Shown: piece by piece, positions 6,652 to 7,826 of the stretch
Position numbering within the stretch: position 1 is the stretch's first letter
Layout: each line of letters begins with the position of its first letter
Assembly: GCA_021780415.1 (NCBI GenBank)
Contig: JAJXYW010000146.1
Location: 1 to 7,826, forward strand
DNA length: 7,826 nucleotides
DNA from: Acidobacteriota bacterium
GTDB lineage: Bacteria; Acidobacteriota; Terriglobia; Terriglobales; Acidobacteriaceae
Reading direction: 5' to 3'
Translations under genes and position numbers: made by a program
The notes under the pieces: model-generated
Databases searched by the model: none
Told to the model about the DNA's origin: nothing
What the model saw: only the letters and a program-made list of their open reading frames with translations

Positions 6652-7826
6652 ATGGAGATCAAAGAGGCATTTCGGATTGCGCTGCAGTCGCTGTGGGCGA
6701 ACAAGATGCGCAGCGTGCTGACGCTGCTGGGCGTGGTGATCGCGGTGGCGAGCGTGATTGCGGTGGTGACGCTGGTGAATGGGGCGAATCAGTATGTCGC
6801 GACGAAGATTAATAACCAGGGCGCGGATGTGTTCACGATCTCGCAGCAGCCGGCGTTTACGACCAGCTATAAGGACTATCTGAAGTATCAGAAGCGCAAG
6901 GTGATCTCGATGGATGAGTATCGCGCGGTGCAGCAGGAGTGCACGACGTGCGCGGAGGTGGGAGGGTTCCAGAGCACGACGGGGAGCGTGGTGTATGGGG
7001 CGCAGTCAAGCACGGACACGCAGATCCGCGGGTATACGGCGCTGATGCCGGATATGCAGAACCTGAATATCGTGGAGGGGCGCGGGCTGACGCAGGCGGA
7101 TGAGAACCATGGGGCGCGGGTGGCGTTGATTGGCGCGGACATTGAAGAGAACCTGCTGAAGTATGCAGACCCGATTGGCAAAGAGATACGCGTGGATGGC
7201 GTGCCGTACACGATTATCGGGTTAGGAGAGAAGCAGGGCAAGACGCTGGGGGAGAGCCAGGACAACTGGGTGGGCGTGCCGCTGACGGCGTATCAGAAGA
7301 CGTACGGGACGATGAAGTCGGTGACGATTTATATGAAGGCGGGCAATGGTGCGGCGGCGATGGTGGCGGCCAGCGACCAGGCGCGCGTGATCATGCGGGA
7401 CATGCGGCATGACCGGCCGGGAGAGGATGACAGCTTTACGCTGGAGACCAGCGACACGCTGGCGGGGCTGCTGTCGCAGATTATCAGCAGCATTGGCGGA
7501 GTGGCGATTGCGATTGCGGCGATCTCGCTGGTGGTGGGCGGCGTGGTGATCATGAACATCATGCTGGTGAGCGTGACGGAACGGACGCGCGAGATTGGCG
7601 TGCGCAAGGCACTGGGAGCCAAGCGGAATGACCTGCTGATCCAGTTCTTGATGGAGTCGGGAACGCTGTCGCTGATTGGCGGCGCGATTGGGGTGGTGTT
7701 CGGCGTAGCGGTGGCGAAGGGGGTCGCGATCATTGCGGGATTTCCGGCGGCGATTGCACTATGGAGCGTGTTTGCGGGGCTGTTGGTGGCGTTGTCGGTG
7801 GGGATTTTCTTTGGGGTGTATCCGGC
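6652..7826 (+). CDS. MacB/FtsX-family ABC transporter permease, N-terminal part (3' end outside window)
   Basis: The frame from the ATG at 6652 stays open to the window edge, 391 codons. It begins MEIKEAFRIALQSLWANKMR, the short cytoplasmic lead typical of MacB-type permeases, then TM1 (about residues 20-43, LTLLGVVIAVASVIAVVTLV). A large periplasmic MacB-like domain follows (about 44-275; VALIGADIEENLL, DPIGKEIRVDGVPYTIIG). TM2 is at about 278-305, followed by the signature SVTERTREIGVRKALGAKRN (307-326) that contacts the ATPase, then TM3 and the start of TM4. Such permeases couple a separate or fused ATPase to lipoprotein, peptide or drug export, or to mechanotransmission. No ATPase domain precedes it, so it is not a full-length MacB fusion; the ATPase must lie elsewhere. 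A weak AGG precedes the ATG closely, so the start rests on homology. Substrate unknown. Codons mostly end in G. Confidence 0.9.
   Translation, partial: MEIKEAFRIALQSLWANKMRSVLTLLGVVIAVASVIAVVTLVNGANQYVATKINNQGADVFTISQQPAFTTSYKDYLKYQKRKVISMDEYRAVQQECTTCAEVGGFQSTTGSVVYGAQSSTDTQIRGYTALMPDMQNLNIVEGRGLTQADENHGARVALIGADIEENLLKYADPIGKEIRVDGVPYTIIGLGEKQGKTLGESQDNWVGVPLTAYQKTYGTMKSVTIYMKAGNGAAAMVAASDQARVIMRDMRHDRPGEDDSFTLETSDTLAGLLSQIISSIGGVAIAIAAISLVVGGVVIMNIMLVSVTERTREIGVRKALGAKRNDLLIQFLMESGTLSLIGGAIGVVFGVAVAKGVAIIAGFPAAIALWSVFAGLLVALSVGIFFGVYP

Overview
The window looks like a piece of chromosome from a GC-rich, soil-type bacterium, most likely an acidobacterium of the Terriglobus/Granulicella/Edaphobacter kind. 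The grounds are GC-rich codon use, a Tat-exported xylanase next to an arabinofuranosidase, a MacB/FtsX-type permease, and intergenic sequences resembling the dispersed GTCATCCCGCAGGGATC-like and GTCATCTCGACCGGAG-like repeats of that group. The taxonomic call is recognition from memory, not a search result.

Layout: 1-833 (+) is the C-terminal part of 2-methylcitrate dehydratase PrpD. 834-1040 is a convergent intergenic stretch with two repeat-like elements, one a 13-bp-stem hairpin. 1041-3005 (-) is a secreted GH51 alpha-L-arabinofuranosidase, with a LacI-family-type palindrome upstream at 3063-3076. 3093-3499 is a repeat island: a TTGCCG hexamer array enclosed by perfect 34-bp inverted arms. 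3500-4552 (-) is an aldo/keto reductase. 4690-5159 (-) is the RNase P RNA gene rnpB. 5197-5277 holds a long imperfect inverted repeat. 5329-6471 (+) is a Tat-signal GH10 endo-xylanase. 6652-7826 (+) is the start of a MacB/FtsX-family ABC permease that runs off the end.

The GH51 and GH10 enzymes would act together on arabinoxylan: GH10 cuts the xylan backbone and GH51 removes arabinose side groups. They are separated by rnpB and the reductase and point away from each other, so this is a loose neighbourhood, not an operon. PrpD (propionate catabolism), rnpB (housekeeping) and the permease appear unrelated to it.

The most striking large-scale signal is a switch of strand composition. From 1 to about 3100 the + strand is strongly C-rich relative to G; from about 3500 to the end it is strongly G-rich. 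This holds whichever strand the genes are on, and the switch falls on the inverted-repeat island. It suggests an inversion or rearrangement junction, an origin-type skew switch, or an assembly join at a repeat. I see no clear new defence or mobile system.
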